Shown: piece after piece, positions 21,487-29,084 of the stretch
How positions within the stretch are numbered: the stretch's first letter is position 1
How the letters are laid out: every line of letters starts with the position of its first letter
Source of the DNA: a virus
Direction: 5' to 3' (one strand)
Length of the DNA: 31,754 nt
IMG/VR virus record: IMGVR_UViG_3300027759_000289
Coordinates: 1 to 31,754 of that record
The notes under the pieces: model-generated
What the model saw: the letters and a program-made list of their open reading frames with translations, nothing else
Told to the model about the DNA's origin: nothing
Database searches by the model: none
Position numbers and translations under genes: made by a program

Positions 21487-22170
21487 TTATTTTTTTCTAT
21501 ATTTATTTTTACTACTAATTATATTAATAACCTCATCAAAGATAATCTTTTTTCTATTTAAAAACAAGTCCGTTTCAGAATAAAACCCATTGTAAATCTT
21601 TTCAATATCTGACATACCTGCCCACCCAACAAATTTATATTCTTTATTTTTTGGTCCGTAAAGTTTATTAACATTAACTCCAAATAATTTACCCATCCTT
21701 TCATTTAAAGTATTTATGAAATTAACTGACCCACCAACAATTCTCAAGTCCCCTCGTTTAGAATTATCTTTTTTGTCTTCATTTATTCTAATACACCCAT
21801 CACCATCAAAATATCCTCGTAAAAAATGTCTTTCAAGATTTTCATCAATTTTAGGGTAACTTATTGTATAAGTTTTGTTTGGGTGTAATCCAATCTTTTT
21901 TAAGTCATTTATCATTTTCTTACTTGAAAACCCGATTTCAGAAATTTCTCTATGATTACTTCTCCATATTTCAACTTCACTATCTAATAAGGATATAAAC
22001 TTTTTTAATATATCTTCATCTTTATTATGAATTTTAATATTTAATTTATATCTATATTCTTTTGGATTGTCAATTAAACATCCATCAGCATAGATAAAAC
22101 CAAGAAAATAAGCCTTATCTGGAGTATCAATCGTCTTAAAATAATCTTCATTAAATTTTTTTCTTATCAT
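21487..22170 (-). CDS. LAGLIDADG homing endonuclease
   Basis: 227 residues with two LAGLIDADG helices: AYFLGFIYADG at 20-30 and HFLRGYFDGDG near 111-121. Both have the acidic residue that binds the catalytic metal. A single chain with two motifs acts as a monomer that cuts a long site and spreads its gene. The flanking genes are intact, so it is free-standing rather than inside an intron. Its start lies within the end of a ribbon-helix-helix-like ORF (20-nt overlap in another frame), and its stop is 5 nt before the Dam-type gene, whose unmodified relatives are a likely target. Confidence 0.9.
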   Translation of the reverse strand: MIRKKFNEDYFKTIDTPDKAYFLGFIYADGCLIDNPKEYRYKLNIKIHNKDEDILKKFISLLDSEVEIWRSNHREISEIGFSSKKMINDLKKIGLHPNKTYTISYPKIDENLERHFLRGYFDGDGCIRINEDKKDNSKRGDLRIVGGSVNFINTLNERMGKLFGVNVNKLYGPKNKEYKFVGWAGMSDIEKIYNGFYSETDLFLNRKKIIFDEVINIISSKNKYRKK

Positions 22171-22315
22171 AATATTCCTTTACTAAATCTTGAATGAATT
22201 TAGATATACTAATATTTTCATTTTTCATTTTATCAAACAAAAATCTATCTATACTAATACCGTATTTAACTTTTTTGTTTTCTTCATTTTTTTTTGGTCT
22301 TCCAAGTTTACTCAT
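22151..22315 (-). CDS. Small ribbon-helix-helix-like DNA-binding protein
   Basis: 54 residues: SKLGRPKKNEENKK followed by KVKYGISIDRFLFDKMKN and ISISKFIQDLVKEYYDKKK. A basic GRPKK arm (AT-hook-like), one short strand and two helices fit the ribbon-helix-helix (Arc/MetJ) fold. It overlaps the homing endonuclease start by 20 nt, so translation is probably coupled. Such a protein would suit autoregulation of the endonuclease. The fold is inferred from pattern only. Confidence 0.72.
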   Translation of the reverse strand: MSKLGRPKKNEENKKVKYGISIDRFLFDKMKNENISISKFIQDLVKEYYDKKKI

Positions 22316-22320
22316 ATATT

Positions 22321-22328
22321 ATAAATAT
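22321..22328 (-). promoter_or_regulatory. ATATTTAT motif, candidate late promoter
   Basis: Lies 5 nt before the ATG at 22315, in front of the RHH-endonuclease pair. Confidence 0.38.
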
Positions 22329-22363
22329 CAATATTATAATAAAAGTGCGTTAATAAATAAAAA

Positions 22364-22371
22364 TAATTTTG
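22364..22371 (+). promoter_or_regulatory. Host-type -7 box TAATTTTG
   Basis: Faces the plus-strand gene at 22410. No TTG is found at 19-20 nt. It abuts a plus-strand ATATTTAT at 22372-22379 whose end is 30 nt before the ATG. Confidence 0.38.
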
Positions 22372-22379
22372 ATATTTAT
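22372..22379 (+). promoter_or_regulatory. ATATTTAT motif on the plus strand
   Basis: Ends 30 nt before the ATG at 22410, matching the spacing at 15391-15398. Confidence 0.33.
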
Positions 22380-22409
22380 TTTCAAATGATTAATACATAA
22401 ATTATAGGT

Positions 22410-22565
22410 ATGAAAAAAGAAAAAGCAACAGAAGTGGAGTGTAGTATTTGTAAAAAGGGTATGTCCAACTCTCAAATTTGGATTACTATTTTGGCGGTTT
22501 ACATGTTAATCGCGGCGGTCTACGGAACAATAGAAATCGTTAAAAATATAATGTCTTTATTTTAA
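22410..22565 (+). CDS. Small membrane protein with N-terminal CxxC
   Basis: 51 residues. A basic start carries C11-S-I-C14 in VECSICKKGMS, a single zinc-knuckle half or redox pair, and residues about 22-44 form one transmembrane segment (IWITILAVYMLIAAVYGTI). The CxxC end probably faces the cytoplasm. It overlaps the DnaJ gene's end by 9 nt in convergent orientation. Two such proteins could together complete a metal site; that is inference. No family is recognised. Confidence 0.65.
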   Translation: MKKEKATEVECSICKKGMSNSQIWITILAVYMLIAAVYGTIEIVKNIMSLF

Positions 22566-23519
22566 TATATTATTAATTTGTTCTCTTTGTTCGTTAGTTA
22601 AAGTCAGATTATTCTGTATGCTTATTTTTATGTAAAAATTACCAACAGCACCATCAACTTTATATCCTTTTTTGAAAAGTCTTAATGGTTTTTCAGTATC
22701 AAATCCTTCAGGTAGATTTATTTTTATATTACCATCAGGGTGAGGTATTTCAACTTGGTCGTTTATTAATAAGTCTTTGAAATTTAATTTTAGATAATAA
22801 ATCAAATCATTTCCTGATTTTTCAAAATTGTTGTGTTTCATACACAAAACTTTTAAAATTAAATCGCCCCTACCATATTTAGGTATTTCATCCCCCATAC
22901 CTCTCATTCTCATAAAGTCACCATTATCTACATTGTTTGGTATTTGTACATTAAACTTGCTGTGGTTAGAAATAACCCCATTACCATAACAAACCCCACA
23001 CGCGTCAATTAAATGTTCACCAGTCCCTTTACATTCGAAACAATTTGATTGCATTTGTGTTTTGAAAAATCCCGTACCAACTGTTTGTATAATAAACCCT
23101 CTACCTGCACATCTTGTGCATGTTTTTTTAGTTCCACCAGTTCCCGTGCAACTTTCACAAGATTTATTTGTGTCAACTTCGATTGTTTTTTCCACACCTT
23201 TATAGGATTCTTCAGGGGTAACTACTATTTCAATAATTTTGTCAGCCGGTTTAGGTTGTCTTTGTGAATGTCCCATCATTTCCTCAAAAATTGACCCGAA
23301 CCCACCATTTCCAAATGGGTTTCTACGTTTCATGTCGTAATCACTTCTTTTATTGTCGTCCTTTAAAATATCATAAGCTTCAGAGATTTCTTTAAATTTT
23401 TCTTCACCGTTTGGGTTTACATCTGGATGGTATTGCTTACTTAGTTTTTTATATGTTTTTTTTATATCATCTTGTGTTGCATTTTCACTTACACCTAATA
23501 TTTCGTAATAGTTTTTCAT
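22557..23519 (-). CDS. dnaJ: DnaJ (Hsp40) co-chaperone
   Basis: 320 residues, shorter than the usual 370-380. J-domain at 1-65 with HPD at 31-33, which is needed to stimulate DnaK ATPase. A short Gly/Phe linker (about 67-78, NPFGNGGFG) follows. The zinc-binding region starts at C121 and has all four CxxCxGxG units (CESCTGTG, CTRCAGRG, CFECKGTG, CGVCYGNG), then both C-terminal substrate-binding parts. All key residues are present, so it should be active with host DnaK. The shortness comes mainly from the linker and the C-terminus. Its start codon is separated by 1 nt from a divergent plus-strand gene at 23521. Confidence 0.93.
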   Translation of the reverse strand: MKNYYEILGVSENATQDDIKKTYKKLSKQYHPDVNPNGEEKFKEISEAYDILKDDNKRSDYDMKRRNPFGNGGFGSIFEEMMGHSQRQPKPADKIIEIVVTPEESYKGVEKTIEVDTNKSCESCTGTGGTKKTCTRCAGRGFIIQTVGTGFFKTQMQSNCFECKGTGEHLIDACGVCYGNGVISNHSKFNVQIPNNVDNGDFMRMRGMGDEIPKYGRGDLILKVLCMKHNNFEKSGNDLIYYLKLNFKDLLINDQVEIPHPDGNIKINLPEGFDTEKPLRLFKKGYKVDGAVGNFYIKISIQNNLTLTNEQREQINNILK

Positions 23520-23520
23520 A

Positions 23521-24162
23521 ATGTCAAATTATATAATAGTTCTTTTTAAGAATAGGAAAAAAAGAAAAATTATCAAACGTTATTCTACAGAAAAAAACGC
23601 CATGTCTTTTTTTAAAAAACTTGTAAAACAAAATAAAGAAATAGTTTTTGATAAGAAAATAGAAAATGCAACACCAGTCGATTACCACATTGGTTTACTA
23701 ACAAATCAATCCAATGTTCAAAATACTTTACATTTTGTTGATGATTTGGGTAGAAATCATGTTGCAAACTTACAGGATAAGGATTACGTTTTTATTGATA
23801 TTGAAAAATACAATGTGGAAGAAAAGATATATGATTATCAACTTAAAGACAAAATTAGTTTTTCAGATTTTTTAAAGGAGTACTGTAGTAATAATGAGTT
23901 GAAAAACATCTTTTCATTAAACAACAAAATATGTATACAGATAAATGAAACTATAAGTCTATTTTCATTGAAAGACATTGATGAGTCTTTTAGGTTTTTA
24001 AATATTTTAGAAAAACACTTTTATGAAAATTCAAGGATGGATGCTATTATTGTTAGGGATGTATCAAACGCACAAAGAAAATGGATTTACAGCGTTTTAG
24101 AAGAGATGGGTTTTGATAAGAAAAATTTATACAGACAAAAAACTACTTTCTCAAAAAGGTAA
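23521..24162 (+). CDS. Hypothetical protein
   Basis: 213 residues, plus strand, soluble, unrecognised. It has a very basic start (NYIIVLFKNRKKRKIIKRYS), a beta-like middle and a C-terminal helix-strand part (WIYSVLEEMGFDKKNLYRQK). The ATG is 1 nt from the divergent dnaJ ATG, so its promoter must lie inside dnaJ. It overlaps the gene at 24143 by 20 nt in convergent orientation. No cysteine cluster or membrane span is seen. Confidence 0.65.
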   Translation: MSNYIIVLFKNRKKRKIIKRYSTEKNAMSFFKKLVKQNKEIVFDKKIENATPVDYHIGLLTNQSNVQNTLHFVDDLGRNHVANLQDKDYVFIDIEKYNVEEKIYDYQLKDKISFSDFLKEYCSNNELKNIFSLNNKICIQINETISLFSLKDIDESFRFLNILEKHFYENSRMDAIIVRDVSNAQRKWIYSVLEEMGFDKKNLYRQKTTFSKR

Positions 24163-24364
24163 ATTCAACGTTTGAAATTTGTATCGTGCATTTTTTTTCA
24201 TTTTGATTCAACATCAGATGTTGTAATAGATTAGAAAAGGTGCCTTCATCCAAAGACACCTTTAATTCAACTTTTTCATTTTTGATAAATGAACTTTCAA
24301 GTAAATCTGAAATTTGAGCCAGTTTTTCTAAATCACCCCTAAAACTCTCTTGATTCTCTGCCAT
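24143..24364 (-). CDS. Small hypothetical protein
   Basis: 73 residues, acidic helical first half (SFRGDLEKLAQISDLLESS), then short strands (KCTIQISNVEFTFLRK). Unrecognised. Its start overlaps the gene at 24328 by 37 nt, so the two are probably coupled. Confidence 0.62.
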   Translation of the reverse strand: MAENQESFRGDLEKLAQISDLLESSFIKNEKVELKVSLDEGTFSNLLQHLMLNQNEKKCTIQISNVEFTFLRK

Positions 24365-24540
24365 AAATTCATTTTTTCTTCTTCAAATATTGTATTTCTT
24401 ATATCTGAAGGTTTAAACATTTTTATTTCAGAAGAAAACTTTTTTTTCTCTTCTTCGTTAATCTTGTTTGATTTTTTTACTTCCTCCTTCAAGGATTCCA
24501 TTTCCCTCAGAAGCGGGTGTAAGTTTTTGTTTGGCTCCAT
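24328..24540 (-). CDS. Small coiled-coil protein overlapping its neighbour
   Basis: 70 residues: HPLLREMESLKEEVKKSNK and further Lys/Glu-rich helix, then a basic amphipathic end (LWQRIKRVLGVI). Its first 28 codons overlap the end of the gene at 24458 in another frame (83 nt). The heptad-like sequence in the overlap looks real, but a shorter start near 24423 that avoids it cannot be ruled out. The amphipathic C-terminus may touch a membrane. Confidence 0.6.
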   Translation of the reverse strand: MEPNKNLHPLLREMESLKEEVKKSNKINEEEKKKFSSEIKMFKPSDIRNTIFEEEKMNLWQRIKRVLGVI

Positions 24541-24922
24541 TAGTATTTAAACTTGTTAATTCATTTGTGTCAAACTTTAATGTTCTTAAAGTATCTATAT
24601 CCCCATTTTCAAATATACCTTTCAATTCTGAAACTTTCAACTTAAATAGTCTTTCTTTTTCTTCTCTTTCTAAATTAGTTGATATTACAGCATCGATTGT
24701 TTTTTCAACAATATCAATTAACGGTGGATTATTTTCACAAACAAAAGATGTGATAGTTCTACTATCATTATTTTGATTTTGTAATATTTCAATTCCTTCA
24801 GGAGCTCTTTTAAGAGTCGACCATGTCGATGGGAAAATCATATCAAAAGTTACATAATTTTTTAAAATTCTAACAGAGTTAAGATAAGTTGACGTTTTGT
24901 TAATAAATTCACTATAAACCAT
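24458..24922 (-). CDS. Hypothetical protein
   Basis: 154 residues, soluble, unrecognised. It has a predicted alpha/beta first half with one cysteine (SFVCENNPP), a charged helix (LEREEKERLFKLKVSELKG) and a Gly/Lys-rich tail that overlaps the next gene. Its start overlaps the stop of the small membrane protein at 24922-25104. The overlapping tail is low-complexity and may be less constrained. Confidence 0.62.
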   Translation of the reverse strand: MVYSEFINKTSTYLNSVRILKNYVTFDMIFPSTWSTLKRAPEGIEILQNQNNDSRTITSFVCENNPPLIDIVEKTIDAVISTNLEREEKERLFKLKVSELKGIFENGDIDTLRTLKFDTNELTSLNTNGAKQKLTPASEGNGILEGGSKKIKQD

Positions 24923-25104
24923 TATACCATAATTAAATAAGTTAATACATATGATATTGCAATACCATAATATAGTTGTTCATATTTTTCAAATTCATAA
25001 GGTGCTGGTGGATTTGAATATACTGACCTTACGAAACTAAATATAAACTTTGTTAGTAATAATATAGAGAAAATAAAACAAAAAAGTAATAGATAATTAA
25101 TCAT
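24922..25104 (-). CDS. Small two-span membrane protein
   Basis: 60 residues with hydrophobic segments at about 3-24 (YLLLFCFIFSILLLTKFIF) and 43-60 (LYYGIAISYVLTYLIMV) joined by a Pro/Tyr-rich loop. It overlaps both neighbours (TAATGG at the downstream start, 8 nt with the Hc1-like gene upstream). Holin-like size and topology, but nothing lysis-related lies next to it, so function is open. Confidence 0.62.
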   Translation of the reverse strand: MINYLLLFCFIFSILLLTKFIFSFVRSVYSNPPAPYEFEKYEQLYYGIAISYVLTYLIMV

Positions 25105-25279
25105 TTTTTTCTTCTTTACTGTGGTTCAAAATTTCAGTTCTTAACTGTTGTGTTAAACTTTTTAATTGTTGGCAAGTTTTTCTAGCTCTAGTACCTGCAG
25201 ACTTATTACCGCCATAAAATTTTGTTGTATCAACTGAAAGTTCTTCAATTAATGTTTTGATTTGTTCTAAAGTTTCCAT
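25097..25279 (-). CDS. Histone H1-like (Hc1-type) protein
   Basis: 60 residues with the hallmark of small Hc1-like proteins of Bacteroidota: an acidic/helical start, then YGGNKSAGTRARKTCQQLKSL, where G-N-K-x-A-G-T-R-A-R-K is the conserved core, then a basic helix. These proteins bind DNA without strong sequence preference and compact the nucleoid. A phage copy could reshape host chromatin or bind phage DNA. It is followed by a coupled two-span membrane protein. Confidence 0.8.
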   Translation of the reverse strand: METLEQIKTLIEELSVDTTKFYGGNKSAGTRARKTCQQLKSLTQQLRTEILNHSKEEKND

Positions 25280-25338
25280 TTAAAAATTTTTATACATTTA
25301 TTTTTTTTAATTTAAATACGTGGTTTGTAATGTAAAGA

Positions 25339-25833
25339 CTAATCAATCAGTTTTACAGACCTTTCTAACATCTTATATATTTCGGTAAAAATTTCTACGT
25401 CTGATTTACTTTTTGGTGTTTCTAAATCAAACATATGATTAAAAAATTTATCTACCGTTTCTTTTATTTTTTTATCGTTTTGGTTATAAAACGTATCAAA
25501 AAAGAAATTCTCAAAGAATAAAATATCATTTTGATTAATATCAAATTCTATATTTTCTTTTTTAAAATTCTCGATTGTTTTATTTAGACACCAAACAAAA
25601 TGTTCTTTTTTTTGTTGTTCCGTCATTCCAGTTTTGGTTTCTAACAAATCAATGTCTTCCTCACCTAAATATGTCATTTTTATTAAACCATAAAAGGAAA
25701 AACAAAAGTCTCTAAATAGTTCTGTGTATTCTGGTATAATATTGTTTGCTAAATACCAAGCAACAATATCTTCTTTTTCCATAGGTTTTGCCAACCAATC
25801 AAAAAAATTCCCCATGTTATTACTAATAGACAT
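25339..25833 (-). CDS. Hypothetical protein
   Basis: 164 residues, acidic, helical, very rich in Phe (FFENFFFDTFYNQND). It has no tag, membrane span or known motif. Cysteines occur at about 44 and 97. It lies 40 nt downstream of the large tagged gene at 25874 but lacks ATATTTAT before its own start. I recall similar helical phage proteins but know no function. Confidence 0.65.
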   Translation of the reverse strand: MSISNNMGNFFDWLAKPMEKEDIVAWYLANNIIPEYTELFRDFCFSFYGLIKMTYLGEEDIDLLETKTGMTEQQKKEHFVWCLNKTIENFKKENIEFDINQNDILFFENFFFDTFYNQNDKKIKETVDKFFNHMFDLETPKSKSDVEIFTEIYKMLERSVKLID

Positions 25834-25873
25834 GGGGAAAATATAGTATAATTTTATTAGAAATGAATTTTAA

Positions 25874-27457
25874 TTATTGTGTTTTTCTATCATAACCAAT
25901 TAAACTTTTCATTTTTTCCATTTCGGTCAAAACATTTTGTTTGTCAGTGGATTCTAACTTCATCATAATTTTGTCAGCACCTGACTCAGACCCACTCTTG
26001 TCAGTAACGACAGGTTGAGGTGCTTTGTTATATGCTTTCTTTTTTAATTTTGACAAATAATTATTTTTTCTTACTTCATCTCTTTTTGCGTTCACAGGAG
26101 TTTCTACTGCATTTGCCCATTTTGGATTATTACCTGTTTCTGATGAACCTTTTACATATTTAGATACTCTTTCTTCATTTGGTTCAAAAGTATCGTAATC
26201 TAAGTTTTCTAAACTTGCCGCTGTGAAGTTAGTTATATATTCATCAACCGCCTTAGATGGTACGTAAGCCATTTTATCCATTTTTTCAAGTTCTCCATTC
26301 CCTTTGGGAAAATTCTTTGGTGACATTTCGTATTTACCTTTAGAACCTGTTTTTAAATAAGATTTCATTTTTTTAACAACACTATCAATATAGTCCTCTT
26401 CTTGTTTTTTAGATTGACCTAATGATGATTTCAAATATGTATCAGATTTAGTTGCTTTTTTTCTTTTTTCTTCTAAAACAATATTCTCAATTAAACTTAT
26501 CATTTCATTTTCTGTAAAAATCAATCTTGACTCTTCAACTTTTGCCTTTCCTTTACCTGGCCAATCTTTTTTTGCTCTCTTAGCAAAGTATAATTGTCCC
26601 ATTTTTTCTCGACTTGAGCTTGGTACTTTTTTACCTAATCTTTTTAATTCTGAATTTCTTTTCTTAATTTTTTTAATTTCGGTGTCTATCTCATCAATTG
26701 TCATATCTGCATACTCACCAGTACTTTTAACTTCAACATCCCCTTTCCATTTTTCAGTTATGTATGACTCTTCAACGGGGTAAGTTTTGTTTCCGACTCT
26801 AAAAGTTTTATCTCCTCTTTCTCTTGCTGCTGATAATGCACCTGAAAAAGCATTTCCTTCTTCAACATCTTCTTCTTCTAAATCCAACTCATATAAAGTT
26901 TCTTCTACTTCTTTTTTCATAGAACGAAGTGCTTTAAAGTCTGCACCTGTAATTTTACCAAATGGTTTCGCTTTATCTATTTTCCTTCTACCGTCTGTAA
27001 ATCCACCATATTCTTCATCTAAATAAAATTCATCTTCATCATCACTATGTCTATATTTAGTTTTGTATGATGGCATGTCACTAGAAATTCTTAGTTCAGG
27101 ATAATATTCTTCTTCATCATCACCATAGTTTGGGTCATACATACTTCTGTCTTTATAATCTTCGTCTTCCTCTCTGTTTCTAAAAAATCTTTCTATATCT
27201 TTTTTTGGTATATCTCGTAAATTTTTACCTCCAAAAAAAGGATGCGAATCATCCATTCCTCCTAATTCTTGTATATCACCCTCATACATTCCTCCACATT
27301 CCATACATTCTCCTTCATACATTTTACCACCACATTCTGAGCAAACTTGTTTTTCCATATTTTTATTTTCAAATATTTTATTTTCTATGTCAAAAATTCT
27401 ATTATCTATCTCTTCAGATATAATTCTTTTTGTTATGTTTTTTATGTAATTTTCCAT
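25874..27457 (-). CDS. Large tagged protein with zinc-ribbon-like cysteines
   Basis: 527 residues. The tag ENYIKNITKRIISE ends in I13-S-E15. C39-C42 and C51-C54 (CSECGGKM, CMECGGMY) form a short zinc-ribbon-like unit. A Asp/Glu/Tyr-rich region follows (about 90-150). A second tag-like segment lies inside (LIFTENEMISLIENIVLEE, about residue 313-331), and the C-terminus ends with NVLTEMEKMKSLIGY. Several other [L/I]-x-E sites between them could give a set of fragments if it is cut by a prohead protease. No enzyme motif is seen. ATATTTAT lies 4 nt before the start. A structural or core protein of the head is my best guess. Confidence 0.72.
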   Translation of the reverse strand: MENYIKNITKRIISEEIDNRIFDIENKIFENKNMEKQVCSECGGKMYEGECMECGGMYEGDIQELGGMDDSHPFFGGKNLRDIPKKDIERFFRNREEDEDYKDRSMYDPNYGDDEEEYYPELRISSDMPSYKTKYRHSDDEDEFYLDEEYGGFTDGRRKIDKAKPFGKITGADFKALRSMKKEVEETLYELDLEEEDVEEGNAFSGALSAARERGDKTFRVGNKTYPVEESYITEKWKGDVEVKSTGEYADMTIDEIDTEIKKIKKRNSELKRLGKKVPSSSREKMGQLYFAKRAKKDWPGKGKAKVEESRLIFTENEMISLIENIVLEEKRKKATKSDTYLKSSLGQSKKQEEDYIDSVVKKMKSYLKTGSKGKYEMSPKNFPKGNGELEKMDKMAYVPSKAVDEYITNFTAASLENLDYDTFEPNEERVSKYVKGSSETGNNPKWANAVETPVNAKRDEVRKNNYLSKLKKKAYNKAPQPVVTDKSGSESGADKIMMKLESTDKQNVLTEMEKMKSLIGYDRKTQ

Positions 27458-27461
27458 AATA

Positions 27462-27469
27462 ATAAATAT
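27462..27469 (-). promoter_or_regulatory. ATATTTAT motif, candidate late promoter
   Basis: Lies 4 nt before the ATG at 27457, preceded by GTA. Confidence 0.42.
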
Positions 27470-27486
27470 TACCTTTAATGGAAAAC

Positions 27487-28059
27487 TTAAATATAGTCTA
27501 TAAGAATTTTTAGAATTTCAGATTCACTTAATCCAGTTCTATATGATACGTTCTCAATAGCCTCTTTTAATTTTGATTTTTTCTTAGTTTTTTTAGGAGT
27601 TGACTTTGTCAATTTAGTATTAAAACCACCCGTTTTACCAAATTCTAAAGCGTTTATATCTCCCTGATTACAATAAGGGAAAGTTTTACATTTTTCTTTT
27701 GGTTTTACAAATAACCCACCAGGTAATTGTGTTTTTTTAGACGGTCCCCAACTATTTAAGTTTTTAGCCAAAAAAGATGCCCCTTCATATGAACCTGAAG
27801 ACGCCGAACCAGTTGCTTCAGTTGCTTCTATTTTTTCAACATCTTCCTCTTCGTTGAAATTCAAAGCGGGGGCAAAACTTCCTGCCGATGCCGCTCCCAT
27901 ACCTTCTTTGGTTTCTTTTTTTGTTTTTTTGTATTCTTTTTTTGCTTCAGTATCTTTAGAAAACAAACTAAATATTGGTCTACTAATCGTTGAAGATTTT
28001 TCTTCTATCAACTCTCTTAGTGCGTTTTCTATTAACTTTTGGTGGTCTATATTTTTCAC
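27487..28059 (-). CDS. Tagged protein with Ala/Gly/Ser linkers
   Basis: 190 residues. The tag KNIDHQKLIENALRELIEE ends in L-I-E-E followed by K. A Lys-rich part follows, then GMGAASAGSFAPALNF and ATGSASSGSYEGASF, two flexible Ala/Gly/Ser stretches of a kind seen in phage virion proteins. Next is PGGLFVKPKEKCKTFPYCNQ, with a cysteine pair 7 apart, and a very basic segment (PKKTKKKSKLKEAIE). The C-terminus is helical. It may be DNA-binding and is probably a head protein, but no family is named. It sits 4 nt after the gene at 28064. Confidence 0.73.
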   Translation of the reverse strand: MKNIDHQKLIENALRELIEEKSSTISRPIFSLFSKDTEAKKEYKKTKKETKEGMGAASAGSFAPALNFNEEEDVEKIEATEATGSASSGSYEGASFLAKNLNSWGPSKKTQLPGGLFVKPKEKCKTFPYCNQGDINALEFGKTGGFNTKLTKSTPKKTKKKSKLKEAIENVSYRTGLSESEILKILIDYI

Positions 28060-28063
28060 TTAC

Positions 28064-28315
28064 TTATATTTTTAAATTTTTAAATGTGCTGGTCCACATA
28101 TGTTTTTGTCTATACATCTCATAGTAAAATTCGGTAAATGCCTTTGTAATATAATCAGTAATGTCCCCTTTTATTTTTCCGTTTCTAATTTCTTTTCTTA
28201 TCAAATCAATCATTTGATTTTCAAATTGTTTAAGGGTACTAGAATTGAAAAAGCTTTTGATTTCACTTTTAACAATTTTTTCTATTTCTTTTTTATCTGA
28301 TTGTGAAAACGGCAT
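28064..28315 (-). CDS. Small helical hypothetical protein
   Basis: 83 residues, strongly helical: SQSDKKEIEKIVKSEIKSFF, then IRNGKIKGDITDYITKAF and an aromatic, basic C-terminus (YYEMYRQKHMWTSTF). I recall similar small phage proteins of unknown role. It lies 2 nt after the spanin-like gene and 4 nt before 27487-28059, so it is co-transcribed with both. Confidence 0.67.
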   Translation of the reverse strand: MPFSQSDKKEIEKIVKSEIKSFFNSSTLKQFENQMIDLIRKEIRNGKIKGDITDYITKAFTEFYYEMYRQKHMWTSTFKNLKI

Positions 28316-28317
28316 GA

Positions 28318-28731
28318 TTAAAAAATTAATAGTCCTGTTAATGTTAGTATTATAGAACCTCCAACTACCTGTATGAATGTACTTTTTACTTTATGTTTTT
28401 TAAATTCTTTTCTTAACCTTTCATTTTCGTCTGACATTATTTTAAACTTTTGTTCGGTATTTGAAACCAATATTTTGTTTGTGGAGTCTAACTTCTGCCA
28501 ACTTGAAATTGATTTTTCCATATAAAAAACCTTGTCGTTAAGTTGTATGATTTGTTTTTCGTTAAGTTTATTTATTTCTTTTAACCTATCATAGTCATTT
28601 AAATCCAATAACATTTTTTGTGCAACCCCATAAGGTATGCATATTTCTGAAGTATCTTGAGGTTTTGGTTTTTGAGCTAAACTATTAAACCCAATAAAAA
28701 GAATTAATAGTAAAATTGTTATTCTATTCAT
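28318..28731 (-). CDS. Membrane coiled-coil protein, possible spanin
   Basis: 137 residues. An N-terminal signal peptide or span (about 3-19, ending FNSLAQ), a long periplasmic coiled coil (about 45-110) and a C-terminal hydrophobic segment (about 116-136, VVGGSIILTLTGLLIF). ICIPYGVAQKMLLDL follows the signal region, a pattern I associate with phage proteins of this type. There is no lipobox cysteine, so it is not a standard lipoprotein spanin. A span-coil-span layout could still link the membranes at lysis. It lies 1 nt after the single-span coiled-coil gene at 28733. Confidence 0.55.
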   Translation of the reverse strand: MNRITILLLILFIGFNSLAQKPKPQDTSEICIPYGVAQKMLLDLNDYDRLKEINKLNEKQIIQLNDKVFYMEKSISSWQKLDSTNKILVSNTEQKFKIMSDENERLRKEFKKHKVKSTFIQVVGGSIILTLTGLLIF

Positions 28732-28732
28732 C

Positions 28733-29083
28733 TTAAAAATTATATCTTTTTCTAAGCAAACTATCTACTTGTTTTTTGTCTGCGTTTTTTATCTCTTCTT
28801 TTTTTTGAGTGTAGTAGTTATTAACTTCCTTTTTTTCTATTTTTATATTTGATATTTTTTTATCAATATCTTTTACTTTTTGATTATAAGAATTGATTGA
28901 ATCATTTAAACTTTTTTGAAGGTTTTTTAGTTCTCCGATGTGTTTATCCAATTGCTCCAATTTATATTTATCCAACTCAGACATTTCTGGTTTTTTTGTT
29001 AAAATCATTATTAAAAGATAAATGATGGCAAATACACCAACACCTATTAAAATTTTTTGCCAATATTTTTTTAAAAATTCCAT
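28733..29083 (-). CDS. Single-span coiled-coil protein, possible inner spanin
   Basis: 116 residues: short basic N-terminus, one membrane segment (about 10-28, KILIGVGVFAIIYLLIMIL), then a long Lys/Glu/Asn coiled coil to the end. This is the layout of Rz-type inner-membrane spanins. The next gene is another membrane-anchored coiled coil, and an amidase-fold gene is two genes upstream, so a lysis module is plausible. The family cannot be proved because spanins have little conserved sequence. Confidence 0.55.
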   Translation of the reverse strand: MEFLKKYWQKILIGVGVFAIIYLLIMILTKKPEMSELDKYKLEQLDKHIGELKNLQKSLNDSINSYNQKVKDIDKKISNIKIEKKEVNNYYTQKKEEIKNADKKQVDSLLRKRYNF

Positions 29084-29084
29084 A

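Noticed and set aside
21482-22315. An intron carrying the homing endonuclease in the Dam-type gene
   Set aside because: The methylase has its complete N-terminal GGK motif after the endonuclease gene, so nothing is interrupted.
24922-25104. Holin
   Set aside because: Two spans fit, but it sits with an Hc1-like gene rather than with the amidase and spanin-like genes, so a lysis role is not supported.
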